Shown piece after piece: positions 34,509 to 47,704 of a DNA stretch of 64,000 nucleotides; the stretch's first letter is position 1; the number at the start of each line of letters is the position of its first letter. This DNA is from Copromyces sp. CBS 386.78 (Eukaryota > Ascomycota > Sordariomycetes > Sordariales > Sordariaceae). The notes under the pieces were generated by a model. It saw only the letters and a program-made list of their open reading frames with translations. It was not told where the DNA came from and ran no database searches. The position numbers and the translations under genes are program-made. The stretch covers positions 124,001 to 188,000 of the forward strand of contig MU839143.1 in the NCBI GenBank assembly GCA_030685235.1. The letters are read 5' to 3'.

Positions 34509-37500
34509 TTGGAGCTTCATACACATCGTTTCAAAGAGAAACATAAACAAAACGCCACAGGCTTCTTGGAAGACATCTATCTGTATTGGTGTATGTCTTT
34601 GCGGCCGTGTGCTGTATGCCTAGTCCAGCGCCATTCAGCACATCCAGGACCCAGCCTCGCCAGCGGAGGATATGGCTTACCACTACTAAGACATCGACCC
34701 TCGAAACGGGCAATGCAATGCCTATCATTGTCCAGCTCCGAGTAAAAGGCGGCTTGCTTGGTTCCCGTCAGTAGCTGGCGGTCTTCGGTGACGGCAGAAA
34801 GCCAGAAAGGTTATGGCCGTACGGGCCCGAGTACATAGATCGGTCGAGTAAGTATGGCATCACCTACATACATACGACCATGATCTACATACTCTACCTA
34901 TAACACCATCAACGCTTACGGCGGAAAAGGACAACTGAAAAGCTTCGTCACCGAAACCCGAACCCATGCGGGTAGTGAAATTGATCACCCATTTAAAAAG
35001 TTCGTATAGCGAAGAAACAATGTATTAAAACCGATAACCGAAGCAATATCTCGCGTCTATTATCCCGGTTGCCTGGAACGGTACCATGGTACCTAAGGGT
35101 GAAGACCGGGGAAAACTGAACCATTCAACCAACACCCCCAAGTCCAGTCCAGATGCAATTGGTAGCACATTTACAATACCTCTTGTCTGCCTATACCTAT
35201 CACCAACCACCCGTTCGACCAACAAGCCAGATTGACCACATGCATCGAGACTCGAAACGCACAACCCGGGTCCGCCATTGTTATGTTTCTAACATTCTGT
35301 TTCGAATCACGTCGTTAACGCGGCTGGTGTGTAACGACATGGTTATCACGGGGCGAGTTGGCCCGTCCGAAAGTCCGTCTTGGGTTCCTCCTCCCCGGAT
35401 TGAAAGGGAGCAGATGCAATGGCAACAGATTGACGAACGTCTGGTTTCGGCGACAAACCTCCAACTTTGCGCCAGCCGGCTCGGCGTTGTCGTTGTCGTT
35501 GTCGTCGTCGCTGTTGTGGACCTTCCCCTGCTCTCTCCCCGGTCCCAACCGGCCCCCCTGGCCCCTGGCGTAGCATCCGCTGGCCACTTCGGGTCTAAGG
35601 CTGCGGGGTGTCAATTTGGGGATGACAGGGGCTGCGAGCCAGAGCCTGCAACAGGGGGCGCGATTCGAAGCCAACAGCAGCCGCAAAGGCAGAGGATGAG
35701 ATGCGCAAGAAGAAGGGGAGAAAAGGAGAAACTTGATCATGATTCATGACGAGGGAAAAGACATTCCAAGTTTGGAAACAATGGAAGACGACAATTTCAA
35801 GGTACGAGATCTGGCAAGTGTGGTCATCCCGGTTATCGGTTGTCTTGGTCGTGTTGAAGTGTACGTACCGGCCGTCGTTATCATCGCCGAGCTTCCCGGA
35901 CGAGCGAACGACGGGCAGAGAACATCAAGTGGTTCGTTCGTTCTCAAATGTCATGGAAATCGAAACCATACCTGCGTGTTGAAAGCACAGGCTCTCTTGT
36001 CGGGCAGTCAGGTCAAGTGAGGCGTTCGGGTTCCATTCAGAGTGGAGGCACGGCGCAAATTGGATGCAGGCAGTGGCAGGCCAGACGATGGAGCCGAAAT
36101 GGCCTTGGCTTTTTTCAGTCCTTCTCCACCCGGAGCTTGTTCACCTGTTCTGACCAACCGCATTTTGCGATTTGAAAGAGCGAGTGAGCCAAGGATCAGG
36201 GTCTTTTCTTGGAGAAGTGATCTTCTTGATGAAGATGGAGCCGCGGACCCGCTCGTCAATGACCCTCACCATGATGTTCGAGGCCAAGAAAGAATCTTGG
36301 ATGTCGTTATTTTAGGTTTTTCGTTCTCTTCTTCCCAGGATCATTCTCGGCATTTTGGAACGTTGCTTCATCGCGGGTATCTTTGAGGGTCGCTGTCTCT
36401 CCATCACTCCTTTCTGTACACCAGCTTCGGGAGGTACAACCCTGGGACTTGGTAGACTCGTGAAGAACAGATTTGGTGTAGCGTAACGTCCAATTGTTCG
36501 TCCGGGTTATTACTGCCGAGCATATCCAATCTTTTTCCCCCGGGGTGTTTTAGCGTACCGGCGAAGTCTCTCTCTCTCCGCACTCTCGAGACAGATGGTC
36601 TCTTGGACCGAGTCCTTGGAATTTCAAGTAAACAAAACAATGAATTGGGGGACAAGGTAAACATCATCATCATCGTCAGTGACGATAGCCCTTGAATTTC
36701 CCAACTGGAGGGTTATATCCGAGTCAAGAGGATCTGATTCTACAAGCTTGACTGGTTGTGGAAGGAATTGGCCGGACTGGCATCCACTGGGGCTACACAC
36801 ATTGGTTGCCGGCATCCAGATTGGCAAAAGGGCCACTGGCGTGGAATCCTCGTCCACGATGCAGCCATGTCTCTCGCTTCCCTGTTCAGTCACTCCCCGG
36901 CTCCTCTCTCCTGATATCCACTTGCCAAGTCTAGAAACGGCTGCATGTCCACTGTCAGTTCAGTGCATTTTGGAGGTTACCTCTACCCAGAAATCCCGTC
37001 ACGGTTCATCACATCTCCATCCAGCTCTCCTTTCCCGTCAAGGCCCGCCCGGTCCCCATTCCATTGACTTTCAATCTCCAACCACTTCCTCCTCCCGTCC
37101 TCCTCTTACTCTGACAACTTCCCTCCGCCTGCATTTTGCTATGCCAGGGGAGCTTCGGGCGACTTTGTTACTTCTTACTTTCCTTGAATAGATACTATCG
37201 GGCGGGGTTGTCCATTTTTCCACTCTTGTTTCCTTTATTCCGGCTCGGGACTACCCAAACTACACTACCACTTGCAGTATCGACGGCGGCAAGCACAGTC
37301 TACCTACCCTTACTATCGCCATCTTGGCCTACATACATCAAAACTTCGGCATCCCACCGGCCATCCGCACATCTGCCGTCCCCCTCCACAGCCCGCGCGC
37401 GTCCTGCCTTTTGCCTTGCATTAGCATCTGCATCAGCATCTTTCCCGCCACAAACGATCCCGAACCGATATCGACCTCGACGTCGATTCGTTCCATCCCC

Positions 37501-37919
37501 CACCACCACTCAACGATTTTCTCCATCTTGTTCGGATACATACAACCGCATTGCATCTTTTCGGCAATCTGTCTTTTCTCTTCTCACTTTCATTAAACTC
37601 TCGGCGAGCCCACCAATGCACATAATCACAATCATTCAAACATCTCTCCCAATGCTCGCCACCTATAATCGCTAATTGCAATAATTCCATCTCTCGCGAC
37701 CTTGCGACCATCAACAACACAGTCATCCGGTCGGATACCATCATCGCTCTTTGGAAGAAAATAAAAGAGGCATAACAACTACTAGAAGGACAACCGATCA
37801 TCCAAGTGCTTCAGGCCGTCGACACATTCGCCAATATCAGGACAGGAGCCCAATATCCGAACAACGACCTCGAGTGTGGTGGATTGACCTAGTGAGGGCC
37901 CGTGACCGGTACTATCAAA
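34509..37919. other. long gene-poor region upstream of the protease
   Basis: 3.4 kb without a gene I can support. Open frames of up to 198 codons (for example 35,153-35,749 and 36,679-37,191, plus) look non-coding by composition and match no family. A perfect palindrome GGTACCATGGTACC lies at 35,080-35,093. Sequence from about 37,000 to 37,900 is C/T-rich, like a long 5' leader of the following gene. A non-coding transcript is possible but cannot be shown here. Confidence 0.45.
35080..35093. repeat. 14-bp perfect palindrome
   Basis: GGTACCATGGTACC reads identically on both strands. Related GGTACC/TACCTA motifs recur in other intergenic regions of this window. Possible protein-binding site; no function shown. 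Confidence 0.5.
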
Positions 37920-39568
37920 ATGGTTGGGGTATCCAAGTTTCTAGAGCTTCTGCTCTTGGCCACTTCAGCTCGCGCCTTCTTCATCTGGCCTCCTCTACCA
38001 TGCGATCCAGGGGAGCCTTGTTATGTGAGCGGTAGTACTGATGTTGGTGGGAAGACGCTTGCGGCAGCTGGAGGCCAATTCCATTCTCCATCGCCGCCTG
38101 GAGGTCAACCCGAAACGAACGGGTTTATCAGTCTCAGCGTGGTCCAAAGAAACGCCGATGTACGTTCCATTCTCCTCTCGGTTACCCGACGGTTATCACT
38201 ACCAATTGATACAGGCTAACATGTTGAGCCTCGTAGCCTAATGAGAGTCTCGAAGCTGGCGCCGCCCGAGCTGCCCGAGACGCCAGGCGCATTGCATACA
38301 GATTCGCTACTTTGGATAACTCGCGAGTACCAGCAAAGAGGTCAAGGTTGGCGACCAGGACTAATACGTACTCGGTTGTCGAGCCCGAGCGTACGGAGAG
38401 GAAGGATAGCGCGGGCATCTACCACGACCCTTCGGACTACGCCTATTTCGCCAAAGTTCAGTTTGGTTCGTCGAAGAAGCCACTGTACATGCTCCTAGAT
38501 ACCGGTTCCTCGACGGCGTGGATCATGGGGTCGACATGCAAGAGCGACGCCTGCGTCTACCACGACCTTTTCGGGGTTGCCGACTCCAAGACGCTTAAGC
38601 TGCAGAGCAAGGAGTTTCGTCTTGCCTATGGAACTGGCGCTGTTGCCGGCACGCTCGCCCGTGATTCAGTCTCGCTTGCCGGAATCTCCATCGATATGTC
38701 CTTCGGGTTGGCCAACGAGACATCTAGTGACTTTACTCATTTCGCCTTCGATGGCATTCTTGGTCTCGACATGGCCGTGGGGAGCACCGACGGCTTCATC
38801 ACTGAACTTGTGAACCAAAAGGTTCTCCAAAGCAACATTTTCGCCGTCACTCTGGGCCGAGCTTCGGACCCCAGCAACGAAGGTCAGATCACCTTTGGAG
38901 CTGTCGACTCTTCCAAGTACAAGGGTGACATTACATACACCGATCTGGCCAAAGAAAACAAGGGCGCTTGGGTTATTCCCATCGATGGCTTTGGGTTTGG
39001 AGGTAAAAAGGTCACGTTGAAGGACCGTACGACCTACATCGATACCGGCACTTCGTTTGCCTTCGGACCGCAGTCGGATGTCACGGCTCTCCATAAGCTT
39101 ATTCCTGGTTCCACGACGGTAGACGAGGTTACATGGTATGTTCCGTGCAGCGACTCTCCGATTGAGATCACCTTTAGCGGTGTCACCTACAAGATTTCGG
39201 CCAAGGACTGGCAGGCGGGCAGCGGCACGTCGTGCAGAAGCAACATTTATGGACGCGAGGTGGTGACGAACGGCTGGCTGCTCGGAGACGTTTTCCTCAA
39301 GAACGTGTATAGCGTCTTTGATGTGGACAAGAAGCGCATCGGCTTCGCGACCAAGGCTGAGTCCGGTGCGGCAACGCCAACATCTGTTACCCAGACCAGC
39401 CAAACAGCTGCTGGCACGGTTTCTTCTGATGGCACGCCCACTTTGGCCGATGCCACGGGTCAATCTGCAACTCCGAGCGGGAAGGATTCCGCCGGTTACC
39501 AGCTCAAGAGCAACGCCTATGCTCTGGTGCTGGGTATTACCGTCATGGCCGCCGCTATGATGGCTTAG
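37920..39568 (+). CDS. pepsin-like aspartic protease, probably GPI-anchored
   Basis: Secreted A1-family endopeptidase. Two exons, 37920-38159 and 38237-39568, give 523 residues; the 77-bp intron has a GTACGT donor and a GCTAAC branch. The start opens a signal peptide (about residues 1-20, ending SARA). The propeptide runs to about 140, with a KR pair at about 115. Catalytic aspartates are Asp168 in LLDTGSSTAW and Asp349 in YIDTGTSFAF. The flap Tyr is in RLAYGTGAVAG. The C terminus has a Ser/Thr-rich stalk (about 455-490) and a final hydrophobic segment (YALVLGITVMAAAMMA), typical of GPI attachment, so the enzyme should sit at the plasma membrane or cell wall like yapsin-type proteases. Substrate unknown. 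Confidence 0.93.
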
Positions 39569-40429
39569 TAGTACACCAGCACGGTGTTTGTACAAAATTT
39601 CGCATCCTTGTTCGGTTGTTTTTCGTTTCACACACACACACACATGCATATCAATAGCAAGCCAGCGAGTTATTGAAGTTTTCTGTAACATATGATACCC
39701 TCAAGTGTCCCTTCGAGAAAGAAAAGAAATGGGTTAACCCCATTTTCTTGGAAGAAGAGATACAGCTGGGAAGAAAGATGAAAAGCTGATCTGCATAAAA
39801 ACATACAACATGCAAATCCATCATGTTAGAAGATGATACTAGGGGCGCGGGTGTAATATGGGTTGGTTCACATAAACGCACACGGGTTCCAAACGGTAGA
39901 AGATGTTTGATTATTCCAGCTTTTATTTATACCTTGGGCGGGGCACAGTCACAAATTCCTTTTATATAGACGGAGAATTGATGTTAATGGTTCCTTGACG
40001 TTGAATGATGAAGGTTGAGGCTCTCTGGTTTCTGTGGGGAAGATGCAGCCAGATAGATGCCGTCGGTAAGTTTCTGTCACGGTACCCCAGTCTCCCAGAC
40101 CAAAAAGGACGGCATACAATGTTTGTGTCGTGCAGTTGGTGGTGGCGGGAGCTCCAACGGGACGGGAACCAAGCACAAAGACGAAAGCAAATGTTTCACA
40201 GGGACAAATTATTGGCAAATCCGGTTCTCCGCGTTTGGGTTTCAATAGGATTTTTCTTCTGGACACGATTCTTTCCATGGGCATCTTGGCAGCTTACTTT
40301 TGATGGAGTAGAAATTTCGGCTTGGTGCCAGATCAGCCCCAGAGAGGCTCAATGGATGAAGCTTGGTGTTGCCGCTACCCTAGCCCCTGAATAGGGGATG
40401 TCTGATCCCCTCTTCATCACATGATACCA
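39569..40429. other. intergenic between protease and repeat island
   Basis: Protease 3' flank with a (CA)n run at about 39,631-39,643. The 129-codon plus frame at 40,005-40,394 has no family features and is not accepted. No gene is seen. Confidence 0.5.
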
Positions 40430-40831
40430 TAGAGGGAACCCCGGGTCTGAGAACAGGGTAAAAACAGGCCCATGGTGTGCAACAGGCAGAAATGCACCAA
40501 ACAGGGGTGGAACATGGGGTTTCCAGCCTGTTTTCCAAGATTTCTATAAGGGTAGCGAATTATATTTCATATACGCGTATGTTATCGGATAACATAGTGT
40601 TTTGGGTATAACAGACTGTTGACCTCAAATATCTATAAAGTGTAAAAAAGAATAATAAACTCAATTAGAATTTTTATTATAAATATTCTGTTTTTAGTAA
40701 CATTCCAAAAATTTAAACATTATTTCTATCAGAAAATTATTAAATAATAATTATTATTACTACCTTAAAAGGCTTTTAGTATTAATATTTTAATAATATA
40801 AGATTTTATTTCTTATACCTTCGCGTAAAGA

Positions 40832-40834
40832 AAA

Positions 40835-40873
<39 letters not shown>

Positions 40874-40876
40874 ATA
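40832..40876. repeat. (AAAT)n microsatellite
   Basis: About eleven tandem AAAT units inside the 920-bp TIR element, immediately 5' of the tRNA-like sequence. Confidence 0.9.
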
Positions 40877-40935
40877 GCGTAGTTAGTAATATAAGCACTA
40901 CTTATTGTAAGGTCCTCCGTTCGATTCTTCGTTGT
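40868..40935 (+). other. tRNA-like sequence with A and B boxes
   Basis: TAGCGTAGTTAG at 40,875-40,886 matches a polymerase III A box, and GTTCGATTC at 40,919-40,927 matches a B box, at about tRNA spacing. The acceptor and T stems do not pair well, so it is not a functional tRNA. It may be a RIP-damaged SINE head or tRNA fossil. Confidence 0.4.
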
Positions 40936-41406
40936 AGTATTTATAAAAACTACTAAGTTAAAAAAATTATACTAGTATAATAAAGAAAAAATATTATTTA
41001 TAAAATATTATTTAAGAAAAATATTATTTATAAAATATTATTTAAGAAAAATATTATTTAAGGAAAATATTATTTGGAAGAAAAACCAAAATTTTTTTGA
41101 AGATAATTACTTTTTAACCCTAACCTTAACCCTCTATTACCGCCTTTAATCGTTATTACTTCCAATAGTCTAACTATTCCAATAGAAAAATGTTACGAAT
41201 TATACTGTTGTTATGGAAGTCTGTTCGAACCTAACATCCTTGTCGGCCATTCGAACCCTTGCTCAACACTTCCAAAATCAATTAGAATTTTTCGCTCAAA
41301 CATGCTTGTAGTACCCTTGCTGGACCCTGTTCTCAGACCCGGGTCTCCCTCTATAGTAGATCATTGCCTTTTGGAGTTTTGGTGGCCTGGAGTCCCCTAA
41401 CTCATA

Positions 41407-41414
41407 CAGCTAAA
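41407..41414. other. target-site duplication, left copy
   Basis: CAGCTAAA directly precedes the left end of the 3,455-bp element and is repeated exactly at 44,870-44,877. Neighbouring bases do not extend the match, so the duplication is exactly 8 bp. Confidence 0.85.
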
Positions 41415-44400
41415 CGAGCCGGTTATTGCGACTGTGTGTTCGGTCCCTGCGACTGTGTAGGCCTGCCCAAACTTCTAGCTAGCTAGTTAAATTAATGTGA
41501 ACACATATTCATCGTATATCGCTTTAGTAGAGATTTTGCAGGCGCGAATATCATCAAATCATTATACTAATAATATACGCGAAAGTTAGTAATTTTCGAA
41601 CAATTTAATTAAAGTTATTATATCGCCGCTACCGTCGCTATTACCAAAGTAAATTATAGTATTAAGGGGTATTGAGGGGTATTGAAGTATGTTTATTAAC
41701 TATACTACTATATATAAATACTTAAAATTATTAACTTTACCCTCTCTTAGCTAAAGGCGGCGCCGTCTACCCGCACCCCTAGCCCTACCCCTTCTATTAA
41801 ATAGATTAAAACTAAACTGCGCGACAATAAATACGACTATTTTAATATTAATAAATTCGTTAAGGAGGAGAAATTATTTCCTATCGCTCTTGCTCCCCCC
41901 GTAGATAAAAAAGATTTCGTTGCGATTGCTAAGATAGAATCGTAATTATTTCTCCTTACCGTTACCGCTACTATTATTCGCCCGCCCCTATTTAATTAGC
42001 TAGCTAAAGAGTTAAACTTTATTACAATTACTAAAATGGAGTTAGAACTCTAAGAATTATCTAAGCCGCTCTATAATCTTAAGTGTAAGAGTTAGTAAAA
42101 TATTAGCGAATTAATAAAGAATATATAAGCGGCGACGCTTATTATAAGATTTGCTATTATAAAGAAAAAAAAATAGTAATTACGTCGATAATAAACCGAC
42201 CTACGTCGATTTCAAATATATAGAGGGCGCCGCGTACTAGGGCCGTCGACCAACCCCTATTATAGATAGGATTCGCTTATGTACTACTACGATTAAAAAG
42301 AATTATAAATAGAAGGTAAAGGCCCTATTTACTAAGAAAGGCGTATAGTAGTTTTTCTTCATTATCTATCCAAAATATTGCTATAGCTTACAGCTAAATA
42401 TAGCCTAGTATATAGCTATTTATCGTTACGCCTAGAGGATAAATAATATAGACGCTTAGATTATACGCCTCTCTAATTAACTAAAAATAACGGCCGCTAA
42501 TATTACCCAGATTATTAGCAATAAATTTCTTAGTATTATAATAATATAACGAAATATATTGAACGTAAGCCGTAGATATAGAGAGAAGGTAATTAGTGCC
42601 CTAATTCTAATATAATAATTCTTCAATACTCTTTTTATAACGCCTAGTATCTAATTTAAAGTATACTATTAAAATGGTAGCGTAAATCGAGAATTGTTAT
42701 TGTTAATAGAGAGGATATTCTAGATTTATTTATAGTATATCGAATAGTTGAAGAGAAATTTAGAGGTATAGAATTTAGACTATATTTATAAAATTAATAA
42801 GTTCAATATACCTCTATTATAAATTTGCGGTATAATTATTATATATACAATTTTTAATATTAAGTATTATTTACTAAGTGGCGAGAAGGAGGCTTCTTTT
42901 ACTTAAATTATAAATACTTTACAAACTCTTTTAATTAAATATTAAATCCCCCGTCTATTTATAATTATTATAGATTACAATAAAGTATATAAAAATACTT
43001 TACGCATCGTCTTTAATAATATATAATATTAAATTTACCTCTAGCACATTATAAAGAACGTCGCCTTCAATATAAAGAAGAAATGGTATAGATCCCTCGA
43101 AGGAATAGCGTTTGGAAATCGCGGTAACGACGGCAATTATTTGAAGGAGGATTACCACCCTAACCAAATAGGTATTAACCCCGCCAACTACAACTATACC
43201 TCCTGTACTATTACCTTATATATATTACGTTATAATAACTGCGTTCAACATTTTAATAAAGGTATTAAAAACGCCTAGTTAAAAGATATCGACGGTAGAA
43301 TTAAGGGTACGGGTACTAGGGGTAACCGCAAATAGGTTAATAACGTAAATAGGATTCTGGCTATTTAGAACGCGGTAGTATACGTATTAATAGAGGAGGA
43401 TTTCGAAAGGGAGTAGCGAACCTTAAAAACTGATTTTAGTACTAAGCAGTACGGTTAGTAATTATATATATATTATTAAGAGAGCTCTACTAACTTTCTT
43501 AAATATTATATACTATTTCGAAATTACCTACCTCCTTTTACGGTATTAGTTTGCTTACTTTGCCGTTTGTACTTATTGTAATTTCGGTATCTGTATTACC
43601 TTTCGCACTAAGGGTTTTTATAGTATATTAAAAGCGTAGTTAATTAACCGCCTTATCGATTTTACTAGATTACTAAAAGCTATTGAAACTACGTTATTAC
43701 GGTTATAGAAAAACTTCGCCTTTACGTACGCCTACTAGACTTCCAAGGCCGTCGCGCAGTATATACAATACTTAGTATTGAAGACTCTAATATTTATTAT
43801 TAGCTTTGCTAGGCTAAATTACCTTGCTAAGTAAGTTTAAACCGCCATCGATAATATTAAGATCGATAAAGATAAGAGGGATAGTTATACGAGGAAGTTT
43901 AGAAAGTAATATAGGCTACCGTATTGGTACGAATTGCTCCTTTTTGTAAAGGCTAACGGTTGGATATTCTAAAGTTTAGTCGAGAAGTATTAGTTTCTAA
44001 AAATAAATAAGGTAAATTATTTATTTATATATCTATTATCTATGGCAACCGTTAGTTAGTTAATTTATAAACTTTTGATAGCCTTTTATAGTTAACGAGT
44101 TGGCTATACGCTATAAATCCGATCCTAAGATAATTGTTAATAAGCGGTGGCATCTTTTTAACGGCCCGGTACTATTATATATTAAATAGTAGGCGATGGT
44201 ATTGGAGGGTGCCAATCCTAGTGTAAAATGTGAGCTATCTTACGATACGCTACCTAAACTACTTTTTACTAAGAAGGCGAGAGTTACTATTATTTAGTAG
44301 TTGAGTTAGTATAAGGGTATATTGGATATTAGTCTTTTAGTACTAAACGAAATTTAAGCTACGTAAGTATAGCTCTTATATGAGAATTAATAGATAGTTA

Positions 44401-44869
44401 CTTAAATAGTTATTATACGGTAGACTAATAATCTAGCGATGGGAATGCTTTTACTATCGTAGTAGTACTAGAACTAGTAATATAGGTATATATAGAGTAT
44501 ATAGTAATATAAGTATTAGAGCTTATAGTAGTACGATGCTTAGTAGTACGATGCTCAATATCCCCCCCCTAGCCAAGTACCCCCGCCTAGTCAGTATATG
44601 CCGCCCCCTAGTAATTAGTATTAGTAATACCGCTGGCAGTAGAGCTTATACGAGCGATAATTTATATATCTAGCGATTAATCTAGCGATTGTTTATACAT
44701 TTGTAAATGGCTTTACGTATAAACCTAGTGCAAATGTTGGTCAAATGTTAGTGCCATGTCACTTTGCTGGGGATTTGGCGGGCGGCAACATTTCTCCGAC
44801 ATCCGAGGTGGGGGGGGGGTGGCCCACACAGTCGCAGGGACCGAACACACAGTCGCAATAACCGGCTCG
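41415..44869. mobile_element. hAT-like DNA transposon relic (49-bp TIRs, 8-bp TSD)
   Basis: Ends are inverted repeats of 49 bp (41,415-41,463 and 44,821-44,869) starting CGAGCCGGTTATTG, with a single transition mismatch; each contains two copies of TGCGACTGTGT. Perfect 8-bp duplications flank it, the length made by hAT transposases (P elements and a few others also make 8 bp). The 3.4-kb interior is strongly RIP-mutated. Plus-strand frames are still readable through TAA/TAG codons at about 41,820-42,135 and 43,805-44,100, so it once coded for protein, presumably a transposase. The termini do not begin with the CAG common in hAT elements, and no catalytic motif survives that I can read, so the superfamily is inferred from the duplication length. 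Confidence 0.82.
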
Positions 44870-44877
44870 CAGCTAAA
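44870..44877. other. target-site duplication, right copy
   Basis: CAGCTAAA directly follows the right end of the element, identical to 41,407-41,414. Confidence 0.85.
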
Positions 44878-45583
44878 AAGTCCCTCCGCCAATCTAATCA
44901 ATTTAATCGACCAATTCAGATCAAAGGGTTCCGCACTCTCCGCAATCCGCATCCGTTGAGGTTCCGCTACCTATGCCGCATAGTCTCGCTTACGCATTAC
45001 ACGTATCCCAGATCCCCCAACTTCCACTTTGTCCCCAGACAATAACGGAACAACTCCACAAGCTTCCAGCAACCAACAACACCGACCAATTGCCCTGCCC
45101 TTTCTTGTTTCCTTATATTTTGGTTGAGAACACTAGAACTATAAACCTTGTTGGTAACAAGCAAGCTAGCTGTATTTACTTTAATCCGGTCTTACACTAC
45201 GCTCAACTTTCTTTGCCTGCCTGCCTACCTTGTTGGTTTGGTACTGCAGTTGCATTGCTGGCTTTAATACCCATCTTTGACTTACACGATAGACCGCGGC
45301 AACCGCTCGTTACTCGTTAGTCAGTTCGCTCGCTGTACGCCCGCTGCCGCTCCACCGACGCCGACGTCCGTAATACCTACCTACCTGCCCACCTACTCTA
45401 CTACTACTCGATCATAAACCAACAAACCAAAACCAAAGTACAGACCGACCCCGAACGATTACACATAGAGAGAAGACGATGCCCTCGATAGGAAGGTATT
45501 ACTGCCGAGTTATATAAAAAGAAGGAGGAGAGAGAGAGGGGACATAGGGAGAAAAAGGCGGAAAAGAGCTAGGAACTGAAGAA
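44878..45583. promoter_or_regulatory. upstream region of the amino-acid transporter gene
   Basis: Normal-composition DNA after the transposon. It must hold the promoter and 5' leader of the transporter, so the transposon ended only about 710 bp before its start codon. No gene is seen. Confidence 0.45.
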
Positions 45584-47704
45584 ATGAGCAAAGCCGCCAA
45601 TAATTCGCGTGGCGCTGGCTCTGGCGCTGGCGCTGGAGGCCGAGGGGCCCGGGCTGCTTCCACCAACAACCACAGGAATCCACACAACGAGGAAGATGTC
45701 GGATTACTATCCGGTGGCGGTGACGGCCCCGATCTGCTCGGCGATGATGGCTACGATGGCGGCGAAGACTCTACTACAATCACAGGGAGCGGGACGGGGA
45801 CGGCAGGAGAAGGAAGAGAAGGCAGCAACAGTCCCCCAGACTCGGACTCGGGACCAGGAGGACCGGAGCCAGGACACACCAAGCTCCTACGACGGCAGTC
45901 CGCCCTCTCGGCCCCTCGAACCCCACGAACCCCTCGCACCCCGAACCGCGTGCGGTTTGATCTACGTCCTACCACCTTTGGCGACGACAGCTCTACAGCA
46001 GCTGCCAATGGCACTACTGCTGGGGCCAATGGCGCACCAGAAGACCACCACCACCACGCCCGCGACTCCTTCGATTCCTACTTCGACATAGACGACTCGG
46101 ACCAGCCACTAGTCGACGACCATCACCGGCAAGGTCGCGTCCCCTTGCTAACGGGGATCGAAGCCCCCTCCGTAACCGTCGCCAACGCCGGCCCCTGGTC
46201 CGGCACAGGTTCAGAAGACGACATCAACTCGTGGGCCGAAACCGAGCGCTCCCGTCCCAAATCTGGCTTGCGCATGGCCTTTATGAACATGGCCAACTCG
46301 ATCATCGGCGCCGGGATAATCGGGCAGCCATATGCTTTCAAGCAAGCCGGGTTGCTTTCGGGACTCGTCCTGTTAGTAGGGTTAACGGTAGTGGTGGACT
46401 GGACGATCAGACTGATTGTTATCAACTCGAAACTCAGCGGGGCGAACTCGTTCCAGGGAACGGTGGAGAAGTGTTTTGGAAGAACGGGGTTGATTGCGAT
46501 TTCGGTAGCGCAGTGGGCGTTTGCGTTTGGCGGCATGGTGGCTTTTGGGGTCATTGTGGGGGATTCGATACCGAATGTGCTGAGGGCGATTTGGCCTTCG
46601 TTGAAAGACGAGGCCGTGAAGGGGACGCTGGTGGGGTGGCTGGTGGGACGGCAGGGGGTGATTTTGGTGAGCACGTTGGCGGTTAGTTATCCTTTGGCGT
46701 TGTATAGGGATATTGCTATGGTGAGTTTTAGTCTTTCCTTTGGGCGTGAGCGGAAAGCATGGAGGGGAATGGCTGTGGTTGAGAGGTCGATGATGAGAGA
46801 TATACCGAAAGTGGACGGACTGAACGGACGGCTAATATGGTTCTATGATGACAGCTAGCAAAAGCGAGTACCCTCGCTCTGGTCAGCATGGCCGTGATTT
46901 TGATCACAGTCCTGGTACAAGGCGGATTAGCTCCAGCAGAGGACAGAGGGACGTTGGCAAGCTGGAATCTGCTCATCATCAACGATGGCATATTCCAAGC
47001 TATAGGAGTGATATCCTTTGGTATGTTTATCCCCTGGTCTCTTCCTCCACCTATTTCTCCAAATATCCTACTAACATGAGTGTATAGCCTTCGTCTGCCA
47101 CCACAACTCCCTCCTAATCTACGGGTCCCTCAAAACGCCCACCATCGACCGCTTCTCCCTCGTCACCCACATCTCCACCGGCGTCTCCATGATCGCCTGC
47201 CTGCTCATGGCCCTCGTGGGTTTCTTGACATTTGGCGACCGCACCCTCGGAAACGTGCTCAACAACTTCCCCGCCGACAACACCATGGTCAACGTCGCCC
47301 GCCTCTGTTTCGGCCTCAACATGCTCACCACCTTGCCCCTGGAAGCCTTCGTCTGCCGCGAGGTGATGCTCAACTACTACTTCCCCGGCGACCCCTTCAA
47401 CATGAACCTGCACCTGCTGTTTACTTCCAGCTTAGTAGCCAGCGCCATGGTGCTGAGCATGATCACGTGCGACCTGGGCACGGTGTTTGAGCTCGTGGGC
47501 GCCACCAGCGCCGCGGCCATGGCGTATATCTTGCCGCCGCTGTGTTATCTGAAGCTGACGACCAAGGAGAACGTGGGAGGGTGGAAGAGGGCGGGGGCCT
47601 GGGCGACGGCGGGGTTTGGCCTCCTGGTTATGGGCATCAGTATGCTCCAGGCGGTGGACAAGATGGTTAGGGGGGAGGGGGGCGTGGGGCAGTGTATGGC
47701 TTGA
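45584..47704 (+). CDS. amino-acid transporter, AVT/SLC38 family (AVT2-like)
   Basis: Amino acid/auxin permease family; fungal members export or import neutral amino acids across the vacuolar membrane or ER. Three exons, 45584-46720, 46855-47020 and 47088-47704, give 639 residues. Introns of 134 and 67 bp have GTGAGT and GTATGT donors; the second has a CTAAC branch. The first ~220 residues are a hydrophilic, Gly/Ser/Asp-rich cytosolic tail with TPRTPRTP repeats. The transporter domain begins at about 226 with MAFMNMANSIIGAGIIGQPYAF, the family hallmark in TM1, and contains about 11 spans, including AFVCHHNSLLIYGSLK in the middle. Closest in feel to yeast AVT2; substrate and membrane are inferred. 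Confidence 0.88.

Larger units (their letters stand above)
40432..41351. mobile_element. 920-bp non-autonomous TIR element
   Basis: The ends are 28-bp terminal inverted repeats (GAGGGA, two variable bases, then CCCGGGTCTGAGAACAGGGT) at 40,432-40,459 and 41,324-41,351. They are identical except for two adjacent bases and are flanked by TA on each side (40,430-40,431; 41,352-41,353), so a TA target-site duplication is likely. The interior is AT-rich, with A-rich tandem sequence (AAGAAAAATATTATTTAT repeats at about 40,980-41,075), an (AAAT)n tract and a tRNA-like A/B-box pair. There is no coding capacity. A short AACCCTAACCTTAACCCT stretch at about 41,116-41,134 resembles fungal telomere repeats. 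Confidence 0.7.
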